Below, in pieces: positions 13,131 to 24,600 of a stretch of DNA of 64,000 bases (positions are counted from its first letter, which is position 1; the number at the start of each line of letters is the position of its first letter). The notes beneath the pieces were generated by a model. The model saw nothing but the letters and a program-made list of their open reading frames with translations. It ran no database searches and was not told the origin of the DNA. This DNA is from Blasia pusilla. Taxonomy: Eukaryota; Marchantiophyta; Marchantiopsida; Blasiales. The stretch is from positions 57,102,001 to 57,166,000 of the forward strand of contig CM114271.1 of the NCBI GenBank assembly GCA_050084515.1, in the 5' to 3' direction. A program made the position numbers and the translations under genes.

Positions 13131-14000
13131 AACTCTAGGGAAGAAAATGCAATGTATATCTAACAGCACTTATGACCCTAATTCAACTTCTAGGTGGGCA
13201 TTTGGAGTGAATTTTTTTTCCTTGGGCTTATGAGTCTTGGCTTCATGACCTTGCAAAGTTTCATGACTAATGAACTTGTGGATGAAGAGAAGGGCAAGAA
13301 GGAGCAGAATAATGAAGAAGATGAGAGTTCAATTGTCAATTTCCTTGTCGTTGTTTGATATTTCTCCTTGATATTGGGATAACATATTCTTTAACTATTG
13401 GATTCAACTAATACTTTATGTAATCTTCCACCGTGATCTTCCCTTGGGTTTGAATGGTTCAAATTTGGAGAGTTGGGTTCCATAAGAAAATTAAAAATCA
13501 TGGGACATATTTGTGGTTTTTCATTTTTAATCCAACTTGTAGGTGGGCATTTGGAAGAAATTTTTTTCCTAGATTTATTGGCTTCATGAACTTTCAAAGG
13601 TTTATGATTTATGAACTTGTGGATGTAGATAAGGGCAAGGAGGAGGAGAAGGAAGAAGAAGAAGATGAGGAGTTTAATTGTCGAGTTTGTTTTTTCTTCT
13701 TGATAATAGGACAACATGTTTCTTTACCCTTGGATGCAAGTGACACTTTATTTTTTTTTCCATGGTAATATTACCTTGGGTTTGAACGGTTTGGATTTGG
13801 AGAGTTTGGTTCTATAAGAAAATTAAAAACCATTGGCCACATTTTTGGTTTTTCATTTTTTATTCAACTTGTAAGAAGGCATTTGGAGTGATTTATTTAT
13901 TTATTTGGGCTTTTGAGGCTTGGATTCATGACCTTGCAAAGTTTCATGATTTATAAACTCGTCGATAAAGAGAAGGGCATGGAGGAGGGGAAGAAGACAG
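13130..14000. repeat. Three direct repeats of about 340 bp
   Basis: Copies begin at about 13184, 13533 and 13865 with CAACTT(C/G)TA. Each includes a CATTTGGA(G/A) block, a T-run, GGCTTCATGA..TT..AAAG and an AAGGGCA(A/T)G(G/A)AGGAG purine stretch. Periods are 349 and 332 bp. The ORFs 13391-13717 (-) and 13454-13768 (+) lie antisense to each other within this repeat and are not credible genes. Confidence 0.7.
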
Positions 14001-14315
14001 AAGAAGGAGGGGAGGATCTGGAAAGTATATCTTTAGGAGCAAAAGAATGTTGGAAAATGTAACAAAAGATAAGGTAGTGTGGGTTTAATTATGAAGGACT
14101 TTTTGAGACCATGCCAATGTTTGAATAAGGCGAGTGACTTGTTGAGGGCGTCATAGAAAGTGGGGTAGGTGGCGGCCATTATGTCCAAGGTTGCACGGAA
14201 ATGGACATGCCCAATAGGCCCCATGCCCGGGTTTTTTGGCAACCAATGGCCCGCGCAATCTTGGGACGCGGGAACGGGCGCGCGCTTAGCAAGACAAGGC
14301 AAGGGTTGAAGAGGT

Positions 14316-14455
14316 GTATGGGCTATGAGCCCTTGGTTGGCCCACATCAAGCTGGACATTGAGCCCACCCAATGGATGCCCAGCTTCTAGGCCAACCAAG
14401 GGCTCATAGCCCATACATATGAGCCTTGGGCATCCATTGGGTGGGCTCAATGTCC
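14316..14455. repeat. Interleaved perfect inverted repeats A-B-A'-B'
   Basis: Arm A (14316-14342, 27 bp) is the exact reverse complement of A' (14390-14416). Arm B (14354-14382, 29 bp) is the exact reverse complement of B' (14427-14455). The order A-B-A'-B' means both pairs cannot form simple nested hairpins; in RNA this is a pseudoknot topology. It lies in a locally GC-rich island (14200-14650) with no gene. Confidence 0.85.
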
Positions 14456-15949
14456 GTGGCTAGGTCTGCATAGGGTTTGCATGGCGGGCTCAAGCATGCG
14501 GCAAGGCCCACATAATGGGAGCCATGGGCCCTACATGGTCTTCAGCCCACCATGCAGGCTTTGTATGGACCTAGCGGCGGGCCTTGAGCTCGCCCAATGG
14601 GGCCCCAACCAGCCCTACAGGTCAGCCACAGTCCAGTGAAGGCCGTACACGGGTTTGACGTGGGCTACAAAATAGGTGCAAGCTGGACGAGGCCACATCT
14701 ACATTATGCACAAGACGGGATAGGGTGCATGCCATGGGTATCCACGCCTGTGTAAACATAAGTCTTCCAACACGGACTTTGCTCGTGTGCAACCTTGATG
14801 GTGTCTCATTGCTGGAGTTTTTAGGGTATATAGTTGGACATCCTAGATTTAACCATCTACAAATGTAGATAGATTGACATCGTCGATCCAATTTTAGAGA
14901 TAAAGTGGAATGGAGGGGTCATTTTGCATGCCTCAAACATCTCATAGTATTTGCAACCAACGCCAAACGCAAAAGAAGGGCCTCAAACCTGACTTGAACA
15001 TCTATCTTTGGGAAGGAAGGGAAAGGTAGTTGTAGCAAGGGATTGATTATTGCAGGGAGGTTAAAGCGTAAGCAAGCAATGGGAAGCCGGAAAAAGCATG
15101 ATATGCTCTTTGTTTTCTGAGCCACTATTAATGGAGTGGCCTCCATTAAAGTCTTGTGGACTCCAACATTTGTGCATAGGAAGCGGCCTATATAGAGGGT
15201 GGACCTTGGATTAATCTCCAGTGGTCTTATGATTTGCATAACCATCACATCTATGTCACCTCAAGTGATTGGATATTAGATTGATCTTGGCACAAGAGAC
15301 GTTTTTGTGATGTTGTTGAGAGTAAAAGGTTTGGCTTTAAAGTGAACTCTACACATATGCCATAATCATAAGGGTATCATTAAAGGTCTTCAAAGAGAGG
15401 AAATGAGAGCTATTGCTGGTGTTATTACAGATGCCATTGCTCCAAGTGGAAAACCTTGCTTGTTTGATGGGGAGAATTTTTATGTGGGAGTGGATATACA
15501 CATAGGTTCCCAAACATGTACAAAGAGGAGATCAATGATTCTTGATCTAAGTGGTTCTAGATAGTCCCTAATGAGCCTTAAATTGGGGATAACCAACACG
15601 CAGAATCCCCATCTCCCCAACAAGTAGAGGTAGCATGTGTCTAAATTTGAAGTCCATAGACTTATCTATGCGAGAATGTTTCTCCATATTTGTGATATCC
15701 TCATCTTGACCTAGCTTGGTGTCCCCGCCTCCCTCCTCCACCCAACCAAGATTGCACGAAAATGGTTTTGTCTATTCCATGGATGGAAAAGTCCATTTTT
15801 GGATCAAAAGGGTCCCCACATGGTATTTGGGAAAAGGGGTTTATAAATGGTAAATATATCAAGCCCGTGAGACCCAAAGGGTCAAAAGGCTAAAAAATAC
15901 ATTACAAGTCATTCATTCACTGACCTGGAAAATAATCCTAAAGGTCTTC
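14456..15949. other. Intergenic region without a supportable gene
   Basis: The first 200 bp continue the GC-rich island. Beyond that I see only stop-broken frames, such as 14622-14891 and 14919-15248 on the minus strand, which have no domain. Confidence 0.3.
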
Positions 15950-18900
15950 TCCTAGCTATTGCCTAGAGCACTTTAGCGATGAATAATAACATCCCTGATA
16001 TAACAACCTAAATCATAAGGCACTAGCTGTAGTAAAGAATAGAAATTCTCCACATCTATTTGCTAGTCTAATATCTTCATACCTTGGACATGTAACATGC
16101 ACATGCTCTTCATCCTCAATACTCTCTCCGTCACATAACATACAGATTCGTTCACTTCTATCAATATTAAACCATCGTCCTTCTTCAATTCCTAGCCTAT
16201 GAGACCCAGTTCGATGTCGTGCAATAATATGACGTAAGAATGTGGAGATTTGCGCAATTAGATATCCGTGTTCACAATATACAAGCATAGGATTAACATG
16301 AAGTTGATAATAGTCCATTTTGGTGCCCAGATTACTTCCAATGATGTTGAGAAATTTCTTCTGTAGATGTTCACAGATTGCCGTCGATTTTAAGTCCCAA
16401 TCCCGTTCCGCCACTTTCCACTTTGAAGACCAAATCACCACATCCGCCATCCACCTCATAGAACGTGTGGCTCACAAAGCTTGATGAGGCAAGCGAGAAA
16501 CATCAAGAGATCTCACCCTTGTGATATAAGTGATGGTCAAGTAAAGAGCTTGAGCCTGTAGAGGAAGACAACCTATTTCCGCAAGAAGAATAGCATAAGG
16601 AGTTTGGTTTCTTACACCCAATTCTTCTTGTAGAAAGATCTTTTGCACCCTCTCTACGCGCTCCCAACCTGTCTTCTTACAACTAGGGCCCCAATGTCGT
16701 GACCCTCATGACCAAACAAGTGCCAAGCGGAATATCGGAACATTAGCGGGCTCACGCTAAGATGGTTTGCGCGTTGGAGTTGTCTCAAAGAGGAGACAAG
16801 AGACGAGACGCGAGCGAGGAGTCGCGTTTCAGATGTTATGGTCGTGATTGAGAAACCTGGACCAAACGCGGAATGAGATTTGAAAGAAGTTGAGTCTAGG
16901 AAGTGGGTTGCCAAAGGAAAGATCCGGATTTTGGAACGCCACTAGCGTTTGAGAGTTTCTGACTGTATTTATGGCCATAACTTTTAGCGCCAAGATGCGT
17001 TTGAAACAAATAAGGATGCGTTGGAAAGCTTGTGGAGAGCCAGTCCAAACGCACTAAAGATCGCTACAAACGCATAAGCATCGGCCGAGATACAACCCGA
17101 AAATGACTGTAAGTGGAGTCGGGTTGAGGGCCACAATGAAGGGCCCGACCCTCTTTTCCCAAAAGGGGAGGGGTTATTGGAGAACCCCAGAAGTACTAGT
17201 AAGGGGGAAGGTCTTCGAGAGTGCTTGGAACCCAAATCCCACTTTGGGCGCCGCGGGGCGGCTCAAGGGCATGGAACGGAACGCGAGTTTGGGGGTTGGG
17301 TTGGAAAACCTGCACCAAGTCCATTGAGGCGATTTTAGACATCCCTCTTGGATTCCACCCCGCGACTCAATTACTTGGGTCTCGGTTCGGAACTCACCCG
17401 AGGACCGTTGAATAGTTGGGATCGCTAGGCGGGCAAGTGCCGTTTCAGATCCCTAGACTAACCAGGAAGTCTGTTCCAAGTCTTGAAGGACTTGCCATGT
17501 TTTGGAAACTAGGAACTAAGGAAGGTTGAGCTTGATGAGACGCCGAGTTGAGGACTCGGTGGGTTGGAACGCTGGTTGGCCCAGACCCGACTAACGAGAG
17601 TGCGTGTTTGGGTGTAGATCAGCGATGAGTTCGTGACCTACTGAACGTACGCTTCCGCAACACTAAAGATTGACGTTCAAGGAGAGTAGGGGCGCGACAC
17701 CCAAACTTGGTTCCCATATAAGACCACAAGGAATACTAAGCTCTTAAATAAAAACTTCCTAAGACCCCAAGACACAAGATGAGCTCTACTACATCGATTT
17801 AAAAATGAATATAGAGCTTTGTAACCAGCTTCTACTCTCTTTTGCATGCAAAGTGCCCAACTATAGTCATGAGAGAAATCAATGCCTAAATATTTGTAAC
17901 TCTTCGCTTGTTCTAATTGTAGACCTTTGTAAAAGAACAAGAACTTGGATCTAGTATCCACTATAATGACTTTAGACTTCTCTTAACCTTCATTTGATTG
18001 TGGGTACATAACCTTGCCAAAGTGTGAAGGTATTTTTGTAAACTAATGCCATCACGTGCTAGTAATATGATATCATTTGCATACAATTGAGCTCTGATGA
18101 CAAAGTCTCCAAGCTTGACACCTTCATATCACATTCCTCCAACCACTTTTCGATATCATCTATGAAAACTCCAAATAGAGTAGGGGAGGGAGGGCAACCT
18201 TGAATGACTCTGATGATACTCAAGATCTCTTGAGTTTGTGAACCTTTGATTTTGGCCTAAATGGAATGGTACAACGTGGCCAAGGCTGCTAGGAGATTTG
18301 GTGGTACTCCAATGGCTTGCAGCCTATCCCATATATAAGAGCTTATGAGGTACAATATCAAAAGCTTTCTTGAAATCGATGAAACCGCCAAACAAAGCTT
18401 TCCCATTGCCCTTATATTTCTCTCATAAAACACACAAGGCCAAGATATGGTCGATGGTGTTGTAAGTTGGGCAAAAACCAGCTTGGACCCGTGCTCTCTT
18501 TTGGAAATACTTTATCCATAAGCTCAACTTTGACTCCACCAATTTCCCAAACTGCTTGGCAAAAATACTATCCACCATGATAGTGCGATAGTTTGTCACC
18601 AAGTCCTTCCTTCCTGATTTGTGAATAGGAACAATCTCCCGTAGCAACCAGGTTAAAGGAAAACCATAGATAGCAGCATCACCCAATACTTTGGTGAAGA
18701 TCGGTCCATAGAATCTCCTCCCCACTTGAAAATGTTAATAGAAAGACGATCCAAATCCTCACATTTATCATTTGCTAATCTTCTTAGTTGAGTCATCACC
18801 TTTGCTTCAAAGAATAATCTAGGTATTCCTTCACAACGTGGCATAGATGTAGCATCGGGGAAGAAATAGAGCTTTTCGGAAAAAGATATCAAAGACTTGG

Positions 18901-20548
18901 GATCAAGAGTAGGTTTTGAAGATCGTACTACTAACCGTCTCCAAAATGATTTGGGGTCGTCATGCGGCTATGTTGTCAAGGACTCTTGCTTCGGCCGCAA
19001 GAAAACTCATTTCTTAGATTTCACCAAGTCTTTGTAAAGGCTCGTCATAATAAGCTGACTTTGGATATCCAAAGATTTATCTACTGATCTTGCCCTTGCT
19101 TGCTTGCATTCAGAGTCAAACCACCCATTACAAGGAAGCCTCCTAGCACTTCAATCCCTGTGTCGCGAAAAGAACTTAGATGCAGTATTTTTGAGCAATT
19201 TGGTTAGTTGTAAACTTGCCGTGTGTGGATCAAGACTCCATACAATGCGAGTCAAGAGTTCTTGTAAATATAGCATATAAAGATCTTTTTTACCAGGATC
19301 TAAGTGAAACTTGGGAGAAGCTAAAACAGATTAACATGTCGAGAGAGGAATTGCCTTTGATAATGAGAGAATAAATAAAAGAGGTGCATGATTTGATTCA
19401 GGCTGAGGTTCTAGAATATCAAATGTAGAGATAAGAGAGCTATTAGAGGGCGAGGACAGAAGATAATTGATGGTGCTAGCGCCAGTAGAGGAGAAACACG
19501 TATTGGAGTGAGAGTTGGGAAAATAAGAGGTTCCATTAAGAACTTTCAAATTACAAGTAGCTCCGAAAGTTAAAAAAATGCTCTATCAAAGGATTTGTAG
19601 AAAGGTCTGAAGAGATTCTAGGCCACAAACCATCCTCATGTTTTTCGAGGATGAAATCAAAGAATCACTTAATTGGGTAAATTGAGCAGTACATATGGGA
19701 GCATTGAAATCCCCAACTAGAAAGACTTCACCTTTGGTTTGATATTTGAGAGCATCCCCAATAAGTCGATGGAATGGTTGACTTTGATTGTAAGTCCGTG
19801 TTGAGTAGATAGGCATGGATAGTGGTGTAAAATAACAAACTTCCAGATAACAATAAGATCCCCCAACCAAACCAAGACGTAGCCAATGATATTGGCCACT
19901 GATATCTTGATCTTCTAGATGTATCAAAGGTAGAAATTGAGACCCGATGAAAGTAGCCATACCGCCATAATCCCTTCCAGCCCGTTACCTTCTTTGGTTC
20001 CATGTCGATCCCACCAAAGTAAATCCTTGTATCTCCGCAATAGTATTTGTCTCATGTTCCCAAGTCTCTACAATATTGATGATGTCCTCTATCTCCCAAA
20101 GTGGTAGAGCACTCACATACTTTGTTGTTGAAAGACATCGTATATTCCACATCAACACTCTCAGCTTCTTGGATTGCTAGGTTGATAACTCTCTTTTTCT
20201 CTGTGTAATAATTTCTCGACCATCGCGTAGATAAGCAATAAAACCTGCTTCTTGAGCCTCTTTGACATTTACAAGCTCCTTTCTCCTAGCTTCGATTTGT
20301 AGAGGTGTAAGATCAGGATCCAACCATATACTTCGTGCTTTGAGAATGGCCTTATTAGCCATGGCAATATCACGTTGAGTTTGATCAACAAACTTAACTA
20401 GAATGGTACGAGTTTGTGTTCCCATTTTCCCAGTACGAAAGGCTTGAGCCAAGTCTGGGTTGTGAACATGAAGTGTATCAACCAAGAACTTGGTGACAAC
20501 ACTCTTCACCTCTTCGCTTTCTGTTTCCGGCAAACCTGAACCTTCCAA
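15950..20548 (-). pseudogene. APE-type LINE (non-LTR retrotransposon), degraded, split by a solo LTR
   Basis: Reading on the minus strand, 20548-20177 is a 123-residue ORF with PDLTPLQIEARRKEL, as in the N-terminal part of plant LINE ORFs. 20003-19586 is an exonuclease-endonuclease-phosphatase domain with VGDFNAP. 18892-18423 has RT motifs (PIHKSGRKD...NYRTIMV, FQKRARVQAGF). The palm box at 18083-18072 reads YAND instead of YADD, so a catalytic Asp is now Asn. 17961-17705 and 16689-16013 are the C-terminal RT region and a Cys/His cluster (CMLC ... HVHVTC) like the zf-RVT domain. Frameshifts and stops lie between these parts. A 1005-bp LTR sits between the last two blocks; without it and one CCCAA copy they join in one frame. 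Confidence 0.88.
16695..17699 (-). mobile_element. Solo LTR (TGTCGCG...GACA family), 1005 bp, TSD CCCAA, inside the LINE
   Basis: On the minus strand it begins TGTCGCGCCCC and ends CACGACA. Plus-strand flanks are CCCAA at 16690-16694 and again at 17700-17704, a 5-bp duplication. The LINE frame resumes exactly across it, through a Gly-Asn-Gln-Val-Trp-Gly run that matches the RT C-terminal region. Its length and GC-rich start differ from the 642-bp LTR family, although the TGTC/GACA ends are shared. Small ORFs within it are not genes. Confidence 0.88.
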
Positions 20549-20579
20549 TTATTCAAAACCCTAAAATTCTGCTCTAGAA

Positions 20580-21465
20580 ATTGGTTGTACTTGAAATTTT
20601 CAGGACTAAGGCGCATGTTGACACTCCACATATCCTCAAAATTTCACTTTCATATGACTCTCCACCTGAAAGATATGGCCTCCGCAAGATTCAGATTTGA
20701 AATCCTCAAATGTAGACGAGCAGAAATTCAAATCTCTCACAACTTCATCTCTGTAACTTTTTTGGGCTTAAAATTTCAGGGATAAGGTACCTCCTCACAC
20801 ACCACATTTTCTCAAAATCTTAGCTTTATATGACACTCCACCTCAAAAATATGGCCTCTACAAGATTCAAATCTGAAATCCTCAAATGTAGAAGAGCAAA
20901 AACTCAAATCTCTCACAACTTCGTTTATGTAAATTGGTTGTGCTTGAAATGTGCAGGGCTACCGGGCCTCTTGATATTCCATGTTGCCTCAAAATCTTAG
21001 CTTGACATGGCACTCCACCTGAAAGATATGGCCTCCGCAAGATTCAGATCTGAAATCCTCAAATGTAGAAACTCAAATCTCTCACAACTTCATTTTTGTA
21101 ACTTGGTTGTGCTTGAAATTTATAGGGCTAGGTCGCCTCCTTATAATCCACGTTGCCTCAAAACCGCAACTTCATATGACACTCCACTTGAAAGATATGG
21201 CTTTTGCAAGATTCAGATATGAAATCCTCAAATGTAGAAGAGCAGAAACTCAAATCTCTCACAATTTCATTTCTATAGCTCGGTTGTGCTTGAAATTTTC
21301 ATGGCTAGGGCGCCTCCTTATACTCCACGTTGTCTCAAAATCTCATTTTCATATGACTCTCCACCCAAAAGATATGGCCTCTGCAAGATTCAAATTTGAA
21401 ATCTTCAAATATAGAAGATCAGAAACTCAAATCTCTTCTAACTTCGTTTATATATACTATGCTCA
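20580..21465. repeat. Tandem array of about five ~175-bp monomers
   Basis: The block AAGATATGGCC(T) recurs with its last base at 20680, 20855, 21033, 21202 and 21379, giving spacings of 175, 178, 169 and 177 bp. Each unit also carries AGATTCA(A/G)AT, CTCAAATGTAGA and CAAATCTCTCACAA. The short spacing reflects a small deletion after CTCAAATGTAGAA. On the minus strand the array lies directly upstream of the LINE's first ORF. Confidence 0.85.
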
Positions 21466-21629
21466 CATCCATGGAGTCTGCACACCCTATTAAACTAGTT
21501 ATAAGCTTATCCCAAATACATGTTTTGAAAAAAAGTAATTTCTCTTTCATCCATGGAGTCTAAACACCCCATTAAACTAGTTACAAGGCTTATCCCAAAT
21601 ACTTGTTTTGAAAAAAAGTAAATTCTCTT
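21466..21629. repeat. Two tandem 82-bp repeats
   Basis: Starting at CATCCATGGAGTCT (21466 and 21548), two near-identical copies include ATTAAACTAGTTA, CTTATCCCAAATAC and TGTTTTGAAAAAAAGTAA. Confidence 0.8.
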
Positions 21630-24600
21630 TGTTGAAACTTTCTACAAGACACACATGCTATCGCATATCGCACTCTCTTTTATTTGATTGAGAATTCATG
21701 AAAGACAAAAAGGATGACAAGTAGCAACGACCACCCAACAAATAATCACGTGATGGACCTCGTAAGCGGTACCTTGTATGAGAACCAAGTAGGGCACTAC
21801 GAGCTTTCGGTATTAATAATCCAAGCTGGAAAATGCCCGTATGTCAAATCGATTGACATTCGGGTGATGGATACGAAATAGGAGAGCAACTCTAGAAAAA
21901 TATTTTTTTTAAAGTACGATTTTGAAGAAGTCACATCGATTTTTGCAAAACTTGCCTAACACAAGTACGAGGTTTGCCGAGCAAGTGAAAACGTTCAAGT
22001 GTCCCAGATATTTAGAATGCCATTGTACATGACTCATTTTTAGAAAAAAAAAATTTAACCTCGGAGAATCACAATCACGTTTAAGGTGTCCAACGCATCA
22101 AGAATATGTTTTGTTCCATGTTCCCCGTCATTAAACGGGACACGGAAGAGATGTCTCTTTCCGTTTTTGGCTTGCCGGTGACTGCCACTTTTCTAGGGTG
22201 TTGATGGAGGACCCTAGCAAACATCGAAGGTGTCGCATGGGGTACCGAGGACGGAAGGAAATCGTGGGAGCTTCCAAAGTGATATATCCCCGTTGTATTT
22301 CCCAGCAAAAAGCCATGAACTTCTCTCCTTTTCGTCATACGCGATTGATTTTTTAAATAAACTTTTTATAGTTTTTCTTCCAGCAAATGCATATTTATAT
22401 GATATATATACATATCTATCGTGTGTATATGATGATGGGCTTCCAGACTGCTTTGAATGCCCTTTCATAACCGCAGTTACCCCGCTAAGGAAATACCTTT
22501 ACGTAACGAAGTTGTCCTTCCGTTGTGCGTGCTAAGCAAGTACCTTAAGATAGTCGACCTGTCTAACGACCGTACATTTCAACGGGACTTTTTATTATGG
22601 ATGTCGTATATCAGTCCACGTCCTATTTTATGGGCGTCGCTTTGATTGCTGTGGAACTTTACGGCCGACAGCCTCAGAATAATAAATCGTCTTAAGGCCT
22701 AAAATTATGCTGCGAGAACGATAGGCCGCCCACCTGTACACGCAGCGCAGCACAGAAAGCGAGTTTCTTCTGACCAACTGTGGTACTACGCGGGGTGTAA
22801 TGGGAATGGGAGAAACTGAGCCGGATGTCGAAATCTATATTATATTATCAGAGGTGCCACGGCTCTGATGACACGTGTCTTTTGGTCTAATAGCATTCGT
22901 TTAGTTCGTATTCTTCCCGTGGCGGGTTACAGTTTGGATGTTTTTCACGGTCCTCCGAGTTGGGATGTTTTTCACCAGTGGTGAACACGGGCACCGTCTA
23001 GTGCTCTGTAATGGATGCTGGATCCGAGTTAAGTTCTGAGCAGTGCCGGGTCGCTGCGTTAAGTTCAAGTTCCGACTGGGCCGAGCCGGCGAGTGCGCGA
23101 CGTCTACGGCACGTGTTCCATGCAATTTTCTGTTCCGGGAGATCCCGGGCTATGAATAAAATTAGTTGGTTAAATTTGAGAATTTCCGATTTATTTTGAG
23201 ATTGTCTACCAAAAACCGGTTGGGTTAGCGTAAGCTCTCTGAAAACTGGTTTAGAAACCGGATTACCGGCAATGTACCGGATCCCCGAACCCTGGTTCCA
23301 TGGGGAGCACGGTGGAGTGTCTCGGTTATTTTGCACGGTTTAGCCTATTTGAGGAAGCCCCCGTTTTCGTCTACCAGGTCCGGGTGTGGCCTTACAGTTA
23401 TTAACTCTACGAGTTCCCACCACTCTTTTAAGATTTCTAGTCCAGGCCTCCACGGGAAGCCGACTTGGCTTTTGAGACCTTTCTGTGTTATCATGAGTGA
23501 TTGTTGAATCATAGACAGTCGAGGTGTTGTCGCTCAGAGTCGCTGAATTCTTTTCGGTGCCGATTCGGCGAGTGCGTCACTCACCCGTTCGACGCTACCC
23601 TTTGGTTTTGTTTTGGTGATCGTGTCGTGGCTTCGTTCAGTCATGATTCACGCTGAATTAACCGGAAGGCGATCGCAGTCTGTTGGCTTCATCGTGCACA
23701 CACAATTCCGGTGACGTAGCGGAGGAATGTGCGTGGATCCCCAAATACCTAACTGGAAGCGGTCTCGACTCTCGAGTGCCCAAGCGTCACGTACCTTCAT
23801 ATGTGACATTATTGGAGAGTGTCCCACAGTGTCCCTTCATTTCGCGAACTCCTTTCTTCTGACACGTTGAACCAATAGGCTCGACCGCTCGCCTTCTCAA
23901 GCAGTAGGTTCTCTTCAAATTAATGCTCAATGTAACACCTCGACTGTCTATTTTAGACGGTGCCACGAATGCGTGGCTCTCTACGTTTTCCCTTCTCGTT
24001 CTCCAACTCTCCTTTAGCGATTCTGCTCTGAACTCGACTGTAAAACATCACGGATTCTCCTAACGTAACGTTTATCATTCCTTCATGGGTTTCTCAGGTG
24101 CGAGACAGTAGCGTGCTCGCTCTCTCATGCTTTGATTCCATGGGGGTCCGGGTAGAATTCCGGGGACGGATATTTTAGATGGGGCACTCCAGCAGTTCAC
24201 TAGTCGGAGAAATTTTAAGCTTTTCCCTCAAGTGCATGCGGCAAGTGATTCATGTGTAGATACGGTCGGTCTAATCCGCGTGCAATACAATGTGATTCAT
24301 GGCTGACAGATTTCGGATTGGGTGAGATCCACACGGTGGTTAACGGGGGACTAGATTTTCGGAATTTGCGAGAACTTGAGATCATTTTGATTAAAATTAT
24401 TTATTTATTTATTATTAATTGTTAAATAATTAATTTCGTTTTTATGGGAGATATAGAGGGGGACTAATACGTATTTCTTAAGTTTTATGGAAAAATTCAA
24501 TTATTTTAAAAATTGGAAATTTATTGTTCTTTTAAGAATTAAGAAAATAGAAATCTTATTTAAATTCTGGAATTGAAAATATTCTAAATTTTGAAATGAA

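Noticed and set aside
13391-13768. Pair of ORFs over 100 codons on opposite strands
   Set aside because: They lie antisense to each other within a repeated, purine-rich low-complexity unit.
17103-17415. Two overlapping plus-strand ORFs
   Set aside because: They are inside the 1005-bp solo LTR.
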